From NCBI RefSeq assembly GCF_042477335.2, contig NC_091262.1, positions 72,898,001-72,962,000 of the forward strand: a stretch of DNA of 64,000 bases. The letters run 5' to 3'. A model generated the notes under the pieces. The model was not told the origin of the DNA. It saw only the letters and a list, made by a program, of their open reading frames with translations, and did not search any database. Position 1 is the first letter of the stretch, and every line of letters starts with the position of its first letter. A program made the position numbers and the translations under genes. This stretch comes from Ovis canadensis. Lineage: Eukaryota > Chordata > Mammalia > Artiodactyla > Bovidae. Of the stretch, positions 1 through 10,737 are shown piece by piece.

Positions 1-423
1 GCTTGTGCTTCTTCCAGCCCGGTGTTTCTCATGATGTACTCTGCATAGAAGTTAAATAAGTGGAGTAACAATAGACAGCCTTGACGTACTCCTTTTCCTA
101 TTTGGAACCAGTCTGTTGTTTCATGTCCAGTTCTAACTGTTGCTTCCTGACCTGCATACAGGTTTCTCAAGAGACAGGTCAGGTGGTCTGGTATTCCCAT
201 CTCCTTCAGAATTTTCCACAGTTTATTGTGATCCACATAGTCAAAGGCTTTGGCATAGTCAATAAAGCAGAAATAGATGTTTTTCTGGAACTCTCTTGCT
301 TTTTCAATGACCTAGTGGATGTTGGCAATTTGATCTCTGGTTCCTCTGCCTTTTCTAAAACCAGCTTGAACATCTGGAAGTTCATGGCTCACATATTGCT
401 GAAGCCTGGCTTGGAGAATTCTA
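1..423 (-). mobile_element. BovB (RTE) LINE fragment, internal reverse-transcriptase part
   Basis: It reads, in reverse complement, as the same reverse-transcriptase segment seen at 4340-4765 and 23000-23440. The element's 5' side is truncated at about 423, where it abuts L1 sequence; its 3' side lies left of the window. It probably inserted into the neighbouring L1. It is non-coding in its present state. Confidence 0.85.
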
Positions 424-2181
424 AGAGTAGAGGTTAGACTCTCCGAAAAAGAATATTAAAAATACAAAACAAAATCAATCACAAAATTTCTTTAAAAATT
501 TATGGAATTTGCCTTAAAAATAGGGTCTTTTTTTCAAGATAATAGTAGGTTATAAAAATGAAAATTAAAGGAGTAATAAAGAACTTAAAAATTAAAATTA
601 AAAAGTGATAATAATAAAAATGTATCTAAGAATTTCTCTGGAGCTTTTGTGAGCAGTGTGGGGTCAGTTCAGTTGTAGATAGTTCCTTGTTCCAGCTTGT
701 ATTTCTTCTCAAGGTCTAGAGGTTCCCTCCAATGCTTAGTCAATCAATGTTAACTACAAGGTTTTAATCTGTTGCGCCTGTCATTTCCAGAGCAGTTCCC
801 TCTTCTTTGCTTATTTTGGTTTCCTCTCTTTCCCAGTCTCTTCAGTGCCTAATTTCTGCCCTGACACAAGGGGGTGAAGGTGGTCACTTTATTTAGGGTC
901 CCTTGTTCAGTTGTGTTGTGGGGAGGGAGGAACACTGTAAACAAATATCGCTGGAGTGTGTTGGGAGTGCTCGCAGTGTATGGACCACACTGAGTTTGTC
1001 CCAGCTCACAGCGGCATGTGCTCTTTGGGTCTACACTGCTCGGGCTCCAGGTTGCTCTGCAGGGGCACTGACCAAAGTAGGCCTGCATTTCGTGCACTTT
1101 CCAGGTCTAAGATGCTCAGGTTCGTTTCTCGTGTACTACACAAGGGCACAGATTCAATTAGGTGTGTTTTGTGCCCTTCCCAGGTCTGAGCAGCTCAGGT
1201 GACCAGGTGCTTGGTGAGGGCACTGTCCCAGGTGGGCCATGCATCTTAATCACCTCCCCGGTCCCAGCTGCTCTGTTACCAACCCACCCACCCCTGGAGA
1301 GCACCGTCTCAGGTGTGTGCCGTGTGTCTCCTCTGGGGAGCTGATCTCAGGCTGCGACCCTCCTGGCGGAAGTCAACTGTCCAGGATCCCAGGAAGACAT
1401 GGTTAGCAACTGAGAGACTGCTCACAGTGCCGTCTCTGGGGCCGAGATTGCCCCTTGCCTTCCAACTCTGGCCATGGCGCGCCTGCCTCTCTGCCTCTGG
1501 TGGTGGGGGAGGGGCCTGTATGCAGGCGGCTAGTTTTCCTTTGGTGTTCCCTCAATCCTTTGTTCTGTGAGAGGGCCAGGTTGCACATTAGGTTAGAGCC
1601 TTTTGCTGGCAAGTTCTCTCTCTCTTTTTTCTCTCTGGATATCCCACATTTTGGGTTGCTGTCTCACCTAAGTTCCCTCAGATTGTCCTCAGGGCATTCA
1701 GGCCCAGTCCTTATCCTAAGCATGCAGCCCATGCCTCCCTGTCCAGTCTCCATTTGCTGGTGGCAGAGGCGAGCACCTGGGCCACTTCTCTGCTGGCAGT
1801 TGTGGTTAGGTGCATATTCTGTGGGATTTTGGGTTTTTTTTTTCCTCCCGGTTATGTTGCCCTCTGAGATTCCAAAACTCCCCACAGACCTGCCAATAAA
1901 AGGGTTTCCTGCTGTGTGGAAACTTTTCCTCCTTCATGATTCCCTCCCCAGGATGGATCCCTGTCGTCCTTAACTCTTTTGTCTCTCTTTTTGTCTTTTA
2001 TAAATTGTTCTACCTCCTTTGGAAGAGAATGGGCTGCCTTTCTGGGTGCCTGGTGTCCTCTGCCAGCATTCAGAAGTTATTTTGTGGAAGTCACTCAGCA
2101 TTCAAATGATCTTTTAATGAATTTGTAGGGGAGAAAGTAGTCTCCCTGTCCTATTCCTCTGCCATCTTGGGACCACCTTCC
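424..2181 (-). mobile_element. 5' end of a minus-strand L1 (L1_BT type)
   Basis: This matches 62500-64000 closely, with the same A-rich stretch followed by GC-rich promoter-like sequence. The edge at 2181, read on the minus strand, is the characteristic L1 start GGAAGGTGGTCCCAAGATGG. Only the 5' untranslated part lies here; the rest would lie beyond the BovB at 1-423 and outside the window. No open frame in it resembles an L1 protein. Confidence 0.8.
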
Positions 2182-2287
2182 AAAGTGTACTTCCCCCCAC
2201 CCCCCACCAAGATAGAATATTATCTTCCCCCTGCCTTACATCTAGGGTTTGTTTTCCAGCCTAAAAAGATAAAACCATCAAAAATTG

Positions 2288-2977
2288 TTGTTGTTCAGTC
2301 TCAAGTAATGTCTGACTTTTTGTGATCCCATGGACTGCAGATCACCAGCCTTCCCTGATCTTCACCATCTCCCCAAGTTTGCTCAAACTCATGTCCATTG
2401 AGTCGGTGATGCCATCCAAACATCTCATCCTCTGCTTCTCACTTCTCCTCCTGTTCTCAATCTTTCCCAGCATCAGGATCTTTTCCAGTGAGTTGGCTCT
2501 TTGCATCAAGTGGCCAAACTATTTGGAGCTTCAACTTCAGCATCATTCCTTCCAATGAGCATTCGGGGTTGATTTCCTTTAGGATTGACTGTTTTGATCT
2601 CCTTGCAGTCCAAGGAACTCTCAAGAGTCTTCTCTAGCACCACAACTCAAAAGTATCAATTCTTCAGCATTCAGCTTCTTTATGGTCCAACTCTCACATC
2701 TTTATACGATTACTGGAAAAACCGTAGTGTTGACTATTCATACCTTTGTGAATAAAGTAAGGTCTCTGTTTTTAATATGCTGTCTGGGTTTGTCATAGCT
2801 TTCCTTCCAAAGAACAAGTATCTTTTAATTTCACGGATGCAGTAACTGTTCACAGTGATTTGGAGCCCAAGAAAATAATATGCCTTTGTTTCCACTATTT
2901 CTCCTTCTATTTGCCATGAAGTGATGAGAATGGATGCTATGATCTTACTTTTTTACATGTTAAGTTTCAAGCCAGAT
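2288..2977 (-). mobile_element. Old diverged BovB 3' fragment (unit A)
   Basis: It resembles the BovB 3' end in reverse complement but is much more diverged than the BovB that starts at 3534. The same fragment with the same flanks is found at 19838-21200, so it was present before the serpin units duplicated. Confidence 0.8.
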
Positions 2978-3533
2978 TCCCCTCTTGACTCCCATTAAAT
3001 AGAAGGTAGCTGTGGCAATGAGCCCTCTGGGACCTAGCAAAAAAAGTAAAGAATACAAGCAGACTGGGTCCCTGACAAATTGGAATCACCATTTCAAACC
3101 ACCACTGCTTAAATCAGGACAAGAGAAAAATTAACTGTAGTCTTGTTTTAGCCACTATTTCCTTTGGGGTTCTCTGCAACTTTAAAATATACAGTCAATT
3201 CTGGAAATTACTAGAGACTCAAAGGACACAGATAATGAATTCAGGATGGATGAGGCCAAACTCTTTTTTACCATCTCAGTATCTTACTGTCAATGAATAT
3301 CTATGAAATTCAGTAAGCATGCAGCACTATGAAAAAGAAACAAAATTCTGCTCTACTGGAGCTTACACCTAGTGTTATTTGATTAACTCTTCATAGACAT
3401 GCCTCCCCCACCTCTTTCCAGTAAGGGAAGTGTTCTTATCTGCATTTTAGAGATAAAGAGATTAAAGTCCACGGACTTTCAACAGATATCCTGGGATCAC
3501 ACAGCGGGTAAGCAGTACTATCTGGATTGACAC
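2978..3533. other. Duplicated intergenic flank, no gene
   Basis: Non-coding sequence matching 21200-21470 and 22010-22187 in unit B. Unit B has lost about 110 bases of it and gained a BovB piece there. I see no coding exon or RNA gene. Confidence 0.6.
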
Positions 3534-6500
3534 ACCAGTTCAGTTCAGTCGCTCAGTCCTGTCCGACTCTTTGCGACCCCATGAATTGCAGCACAGCAGG
3601 CCTCCTTGTCCATCACCAACTCCTGGAATTCATTCAGATTCACATCCATCGAGTCACTGATGCCATCCAGCCATCTCATCCTCTGTCATCCCCTTCTTCT
3701 CCCGCCCCCAATCCCTCCCAGTATCAAAGTCTTTTCTGATGAGTCAACTCTTCGCATGAGGTGGCCAAAGTACTGGAGCTTCAGCTTCAGCATCATTCCT
3801 TCCAAAGAAGTCCCAGGGCTGATCTCCTTCAGAATGGACTGGTTGGATCTCCTTGCAGTCCAAGGGACTCTCAAGAGTCTTCTCCAACACCACAGGTCAA
3901 AGCATCAATTCTTCAGCACTCAGCTTTCTTCACAGTACAACTCTCACATCCATACATGACTACTGGAAAAACCATAGCCTTGACTAGACGGACCTTAGTC
4001 AGCAAAGTAAGGTCTCTGCTTTTGAATATGTTGGTCATAATTTTCCTTCCAAGGAGTAAGCGTCTTTTAATTTCATGGCTGCAGTCACCATCTGCAGTGA
4101 TTTTGGAGCCCCCAAAAATAAAGTCTGACACTGTTTCAACTCTTTCCCCATCTATTTCCCATGAAGTGATGGGACCAGATGCCATGACTTTGTTTTCTGA
4201 ATGCTGAGCTTTAAGCCAACTTTTTCACTCTCTTCTTTCGCTTTCATCAAGAGGCTTTTTAGTTCCTCTTCACTTTCCGCCATAAGGGTGGTATCATCTG
4301 CATATCTGAGGTTATTGATATTTCTCCTGGCAATCTTGATTCCAGCTTGTGTTTCTTCCAGTCCAGCGTTTCTCATGATGTACTCTGCATAGAAGTTAAA
4401 TAAGCAGGGTGACAATAGACAGCCTTGACGTACTCCTTTTCCTATTTGGAACCAGTCTGTTGTTCCATGTCCAGTTCTAACTGTTGCTTCCTGACCTGCA
4501 TACAGATTTCTCAAGAGGCAGGTCAGGAGGTCTGGTATTTCCATCTCTCTCAGAATTTTCCACAGTTGATTGTGATCCACACAGTCAAAGGCTTTGGCAT
4601 AGTCAAGAAAGCAGAAATAGATGTTTTTCTGGAACTCTCTTGCTTTTTCCATGATCCAGCAGATGTTGGCAATTTGATTTCTGGTTCATCTGCCTTTTCT
4701 AAAACCAGCTTGAACATCAGGAAGTTCACAGTTCACGTACTGCTGAAGCCTGGCTTGGAGAATTTTGAGCATGACTTTACTAGCATGTGAGATGAGTGCA
4801 ATTGTGCGGTAGTTTGAGCATTCTCTGGCATTGCCTTTCTTTGGGATTGGAATGAAAACTGACCTCTTCCAGTCCTGTGGCCACTGCTGAGTTTTCCAAA
4901 TTTGCTGGCATATTGAGTGCAGCACTTTCACAGCATCATCTTTCAGGATTTGAAATAGCTCCACTGGAATTTCATCACCTCCACTGGCTTTGTTTGTAGT
5001 GATACTTTCTAAGGCCCACTTGACTTCACATTCCAGGATGTCTGGCTCTAGATTAGTGATCACACCATTGTGATTATCCAGGTCGTGAAGATCTTTTTTG
5101 TAGAGTTCTTCTGTGTATTCTTGCCACGTCTTCTTAATATCTTCTGCTTCTGTTAGGTACATACCATTTCTGTCCTTTATCGAGCCCATCTTTGCATGAA
5201 ATGCTCCCTTGGTATCTCTAATTTTCTTGAAGAGATCTCTAGTCTTTCCCATTCTGTTCTTTTACTCTATTTCTCTGCATTGATCGCTGAAGAAGGCTTT
5301 CTTATCTCTTCTTGCTATTCTTTAGAACTCTACATTCAGATGCTTATATCTTTCCTTTTCCCCTTTGCTTTTTGCTTCTCTTCTTTTCACAGCTAATTGT
5401 AATGCCTCCCCTGACAGCCATTTTGCTTTTTTGCATTTCGTTTCCATGGGGATGGTCTTGATGCTTGTCTCCTGTACAATGTCACGAACCTCAGTCCATA
5501 GTTCATCAGGCACTCTATCTATCAGATCTAGGCCCTTAAATCTATTTCTCACTTCAACTGTATAATCATAAGGGATTTGATTTAGGTCATACCTGAATGG
5601 TCTAGCGGTTTTCCCTACTTTCTTGAATTTCAGTCTGAATTTGGTAATAAGGAGTTCATGATCTGAGCCACAGTCAGCTCCTGGTCTTGTTTTTGTTGAC
5701 TGGATAGAGCTTCTCCATCTTTGGCTGCAAAGAATAGAATCAATCTGATTTTGGTGTTGACCATCTGGTCATGTCCATGTGTAGAGTCTTCTCTTGTGTT
5801 GTTGGAAGAGGGTGTTTGCTATGACCAGTGCATTTTCTTGGCAAAACTCTATTAGTCTTTGCCCTGCTTCATTCCGCATTCCAAGGCTAAATTTGCCTGT
5901 TATTCCAGGTGTTTCTTGACTTCCTACTTTTGCATTCCAGTCCCCCATAATGAAAAGGACATCTTTTTTGGGTGTTAGTTCTAAAAGGTCTTATAGGTCT
6001 TCACAAAACCGTTCAACTTCAGCTTCTTCAGCGTTACTGGTTGGGGCATAGACTTGGATTACTGTGATATTGAATGGTTTGCCTTGGAGACGAACAGAGA
6101 TCACTCTGTCATTTTTGAGATTGCATCCAAGTACTGCATTTCAGACTCTTTTGTTGACCATGATGGCTACTCCATTTCTTCTGAGGGATTCCTTCCCACA
6201 GTAGTAGATATAATGGTCATCTGAGTTAAATTCACCCATTCTAGTCCATTTTAGTTTGCTGACTCCTAGAATGTCGACGTTCACTCTTGCCATCTCTTGT
6301 TTGGCCACTTTCAATTTGCCTTGATTCATGGACCTGACATTTCAGGTTCGCAACCCCATGCCCGAGGCCAGGGGCAGCGGCCAGGAGGAGCAACCCCACG
6401 TCCAGGGAGTGGTGGCTGCATGGGCGCAGGAGAGCCTACAGGAGCCATCGCACGTTGAAGGTCTGGAAGGGCGGCAGTGAGGAGATACCCCTTGTCCAAG

Positions 6501-7002
6501 GTAAGGAGCAGTGGCCGCGCTTTGCTGGAGCAGCGGTGAAGAGATACCCCAAGCCCAAGGTAAGAGAAACCCAAGTAAGATGGTAGATGTTGCAAGAGGG
6601 CAGACACACTGAAACCATACTCACAGAAAACTAGTCAATCCAATCACACTAGGACCACAGCCTTGTCTAACTCAATGAAACTAAGCCATGCCCGCGGAGC
6701 AACCCAGGGTGGGCAGGTCACGGTGGAGAGGTCTGACAGAATATGGTCCACTGCAAGGGAATGGCAAACCACTTCAGTATTCTTACCTTGAGAACCCCAT
6801 GAACAGTATGAAAAGGCAAAATGACAGGATACTGAAAGAGGAACTCCCCAGGTCAGTAGGTGCCCAACATGCTACTGGAGATCAGTGGAGAAATAACTCT
6901 AGAAAGAATGAAGGGATGGAGCCAAAGCAGAAACAATACCCAGCTGTGGATGTGACTGGTGATAGAAGCAAGGTCCGATGCTGTAAAGAGCAATATTGCA
7001 TA
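3534..7002 (-). mobile_element. BovB LINE with 5' inversion, flanked by target-site duplication
   Basis: The 3' end is at 3534 and the minus-strand body runs to about 6347. From about 6347 to 7002 the 5' part of the same element lies in plus orientation. The plus segment stops at exactly the element position where the minus body begins, the signature of twin priming. The ten-base repeat GGATTGACAC at 3524-3533 and 7003-7012 is the target-site duplication. Coding pieces remain for an APE-type endonuclease start (6141-6329) and reverse transcriptase (4152-5252), but they are interrupted and out of order, so the copy cannot move itself. Confidence 0.92.
4152..5252 (-). pseudogene. BovB reverse-transcriptase remnant
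   Basis: Two open stretches, 4686-5252 and 4152-4652, encode consecutive parts of an RTE-type reverse transcriptase. Visible blocks are KASGGDEIPVELFQ, CSNYRTIALISHASK, FLDYAKAFDCVDH, GVRQGCLLSPCLFNFYAEY and the catalytic YADD of RYADDTTLMAES. The frame is broken between the two pieces and again downstream. This is a dead LINE coding region, not a host gene. Confidence 0.88.
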
Positions 7003-7059
7003 GGATTGACACTTACCTCATCCAAAGCCATACCCTCAACTCTAAGCTATCACTGTGCT

Positions 7060-7263
7060 CCTCCCTTCACAGGCATGTCCAACTCCTTGCAACTTCTTTG
7101 GACCTTAGCCTGCTGTGCTCCTTTGTTCATGAGATTTTTCAGGCAAGAATGCTGGAGCGGGTTGCCATTTCCTGCTCCAGGGATCCTTCCTGACCCAGGA
7201 GTTGAACTTGGGTGCCCTGTATTACTGGCAGATTCTTTCCCTGCTGAATCACTGGGGAAGCCC
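7060..7263 (-). mobile_element. Bov-tA SINE
   Basis: tRNA-derived SINE in reverse orientation, with its tRNA-like head at the right. The same insertion is present at 24387-24582 in unit B, so it predates the duplication. Confidence 0.85.
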
Positions 7264-8150
7264 AACATCATTAAGTCAGCTGGTTGCAAACTGTGGTTGA
7301 TAGAGCCCAGTGGTCCCCAGAAGTGTGGCAGGGATTGTCATGGCTGGAGGGATGTGATTATGATGGATGAAGGGACAGGTTTTTCCCATGAGCACAGAAA
7401 ATACCTGAAATTATCTCATTGTGACAGCTAAGGAGACTGCAAAGTCAAGAAGGGAGGACAATCAGCTCTTAGGGTGAACCAATAGTGAAGGACAGCAGGA
7501 TGATGCCAAGTCACGCAGGTCCCCAAAACAGATGGTGCTGGAGACCAGAGGCCTCAGACACCTGTACTCCTGACACCCTTTGGGGACCTCAGGCTCACAC
7601 CACTTCTGTGGGAGTTGGGCAGGAGTGCTTCAACTTACAAATCAAACTGTAAACAAATAGTGTATTACACACTCACACACACACACTTCAAAGAAAAGTG
7701 ATTAATAAAGAAACACAGCACAATGTTAACTTGGATTTCCCTGGGCGCTAGCATTCTGGGAAATATTTCACAAGCCAGTCTCTACATTTTTGGAGTTTCT
7801 CCATGATCCTTAAAGAGGATATCAGACCAGGAATAAAACACTTATAAAACAGAGTCAATAACTCTTTTAAAAAAACAATAATTTGGAGTAGTTTTCAATG
7901 ATTCATTTGATGTTTTCTGAGTTGTCACATCTTCCTCAGTGAGTATTTCATAAACAGAAGAGAACTTTAACATGAGAAAGATTTTTATGTGTGTTTATTT
8001 ACTGGCTATTTTTTAAGGGGAAAAACATCTATTTCGGCAACTAGATTGTTTGCATAGACCTAACAAATCCTGTTACCAGAAATGTCATCTGCCCATTTCC
8101 AGGATGAGGTCTTGTTCCCTCCTACATTTCGCAAGCCAGAGAAGAGGTTT
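7264..8150 (+). other. 5' flank of serpin gene A
   Basis: It aligns by eye along its length with 24583-25530 upstream of gene B, including a short CA run near 7668-7685. No exon is visible. It is the likely proximal regulatory region of gene A. Confidence 0.5.
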
Positions 8151-8154
8151 TGCA

Positions 8155-8164
8155 GGATAAATAG
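8155..8164 (+). promoter_or_regulatory. TATA-like box of serpin gene A
   Basis: The motif GGATAAATAG lies just upstream of the putative untranslated exon 1. The identical motif precedes exon 1 of gene B at 25533-25542. The spacing to the assumed exon start is shorter than the usual 25-30 bases, so the true transcription start may lie slightly further downstream. Confidence 0.5.
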
Positions 8165-8172
8165 ACAAACGC

Positions 8173-8243
8173 AGTCATGAAATACCTGCGTCCAAGCAGA
8201 CGGTGACTTTGGATCCATTCCCACATCCCGCTCTTCCAGGCAG
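8173..8243 (+). other. SERPINA3: Untranslated exon 1 of serpin gene A
   Basis: The segment resembles, from memory, the untranslated first exon of human SERPINA3, sharing short blocks such as TCATGAAA, CAGACGG and CTTTGGA, and ends in CAGGCAG followed by a donor GTAATC at 8244. The coding exon starts only two bases after its acceptor, so a separate 5' non-coding exon is required. The exact 5' end is an estimate. Confidence 0.6.
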
Positions 8244-10104
8244 GTAATCCGTGATGCTCCCACACTGGGAACCAAGGGACCCCTTTCCCACAGTGGTTCT
8301 GGCCTCGGTCAGGGGCTGGTAGAACCTGAGGCAGGAGGGAGGCGGGAGGACATGTGTCTGATGCTGGGAGGGTTCTGAGTCCTCTGAAGACCAGTCCTCT
8401 CTCTGGGTCTCTGTTTTCATCCTACAAAGGGAGGGATGTGCCACCAGGGCTTCTGGGAGCATTTCTGCCTTTGAGTCTTTGGGGTTGAGATTCGAGCCAG
8501 CTGTGCCCCATCCAGCTGTGCATCCAGCATCAGGTCAGAGGTCCCCCGAGGGCCCTGAGGTGTGTCTCCTTGCCTGGCACAGGGCGCTGCCCTCAGAGAG
8601 CCCTGGGGGCGGAATTAGTGCCCCAGGTCTCTCTGGGCAGAGGGGTCTCCAGGGGCCATTCCTGCACTTCACTGTCCCTCCAGGCCCCCGGCCAAGCTGC
8701 CAGGTGTGTCTATTCGGCGTTGGAAAGACAGGCTTCTCAGAAGCAGAGGCAACCCTCCAACCAGGACAGGTGAAAAAGCACTATTCCTCCAGAATAAGTT
8801 TTGGAAGAAAATGGTTAACTTGTTTGGGAAAAAAAACCATTGTACCACTCCTGAGTACACTAACAGTTTAGGCAATCGATCGCCTCTCTCCCCAGGCTTG
8901 TGTGAAGGCCTTTCCTCTGGTCTCTGGACAAAAATCAGCTCAGCTTCCTGCCTTACAGCCCTCCTCCTCTCCCCTCAGTCTCCTCCCATCTCTGCCTCTT
9001 GTCTCTCTCGCCTTCCCCCCTCCCACCCCAGTAGCCCTCTCTCTTCTGAGATGAGGGACAGAGGCTGCAGGGAAATAGCCCTCTTTGCTGAGGTCACCAG
9101 TTTGACCTCCGTCTCTCCTGAGGCTTCTGGGCAGTAGCTCTGTCCTCTGACCCCAGGGATCACAGTCTGGCTTGTAGAGTCCTAGAGAGGGTGGCCAGTG
9201 GAGGGGGTGACATGTCTGGAAGTCCCCTTAGGAGCCCAGCACCTTCTTCCGGTATGTCACCTGAGCTGGTCCACATGTTGGATGGAGGTGGGAACTGAGG
9301 ATCAGACAGGTGCAGTTACTACTCGTCACCACACAGCACTCACAAGAAGCCAAAATGAAATCCTCGACCAGGTCTCTGAGACTGAGCTCACCTGCTTCTC
9401 CCCACCAGGAGGCCTTTCCAGGTTCTTGATGGAAATACTCTCCACCTGTCCACATAGCAGGGGCTGAGCAGAATGCTCTGCCCTCCTTGTTCTTTACACC
9501 AGCCCTCCTCAGGGCAGCTAGGCTCCAGCACGGCTCCCGCTGCCTGTGGCAGCCTCTCTCCTGAACCCTCACTGTGACCAGGCACCTCGATAGGAGAGCC
9601 TCCCTGAGGTCACACCCTTGTCCTCAGAGGTGGGGAGAGGTGCTGTGTCCTCTGATCAGTGCAGGGCTCCTTCCTGGGGGGACAGAGAGGGGCCACGGTG
9701 GGAAAGGAGCCCTGCTTCCTGGGCCCTCTGAGGGAGTCTGTCCTGGGAGAGGGATGCCTTCTCACTGGAGGGTACCTCACCCCCATCACCAGCTTCCCTA
9801 CCCTGGAGCCAGGCACCCCAGGCTCCTCACCCTCACTCCTCTACGTTTGCTGTGTGACCTTGGAAAAGCCCCTTCCCCTCTCTGCCCAGTCTCTCCACTA
9901 GGGAAAATGGTAACAACCATAGCACTTGATCAAAGGGTGAGAGGGAGCCCAGAGCCACCTCGTGTGTGCTGGGAGCCCAGGAGGGTGCCTACCCCTGGGA
10001 GGTCCCAGAGCAGCAGGGCTGAGAGAACAGAGACCAGGGGGGACAGTGGCGGGGGCTGGGACGTCATCTGACACGTGGAGACTGAAAGGAGCTTTGCTTT
10101 TCAG

Positions 10105-10737
10105 ACATGAGGGCAGAGAGAATGTCCCCCCTCCTGGCTCTGGGGCTCCTGCTGGCTGGGCTCTGCAGTGTCCACTGCCTCCCGCAGAATGTGGTGGTGA
10201 AGGACCAAGACAGAAGGGCACGTGTGGATGACCATGCATTAGCCTCCAGCAACACCGACTTCGCCTTCAGCCTCTACAAGCAGTTGGCTTTGAAGAACCC
10301 CAATAAGAATGTCATCTTCTCCCCACTGAGTGTCTCCATAGCCTTGGCCTTCCTGTCTCTGGGGGCCCGTGGCTCCACCCTGACAGAGATCCTGGAAGGT
10401 CTCAAGTTCAACCTCACGGAGATCCAGGAGGCAGAGATCCACCAGGGCTTCCAGCACCTCCTGCAGGTGCTCAATCAACCCAACAACCAGCTGCAGCTGA
10501 GCGTGGGCAATGCCGTGTTCGTGCAGGACCAGCTGAAGCTGCTGGACAAGTTCATAGAAGATGCCCATGTGCTGTACTCCTCCGAGGCCTTCTCAACCAA
10601 CTTCAGGGATCCTGAAGCTGCCAAGAGTCTAATAAATGACTATGTGAAGAATAAAACCCAGGGGAAAATTGAGGAGCTGTTCAAGTTCCTTTCCCCAGAA
10701 ACGGTGTTGGTCCTGGTGAACTACATCTACTTTAAAG
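10105..10737 (+). CDS. SERPINA3: Serpin gene A exon 2 (first coding exon)
   Basis: The acceptor is TTTTCAG at 10098-10104; two untranslated bases precede the ATG at 10107. It encodes the signal peptide through NYIYFK, 210 codons plus one base, and ends before donor GTGGGT at 10738. Confidence 0.93.

Noticed and set aside
8479-9137. Overlapping open frames near gene A exon 1
   Set aside because: Intron 1 sequence; open only by composition, with no splice-supported link to the serpin exons.
9574-10071. 165-codon open frame before gene A exon 2
   Set aside because: It lies in intron 1, is Pro/Arg/Gly-rich without motifs, and the matching frame in gene B is broken differently. It is a GC-rich chance frame.
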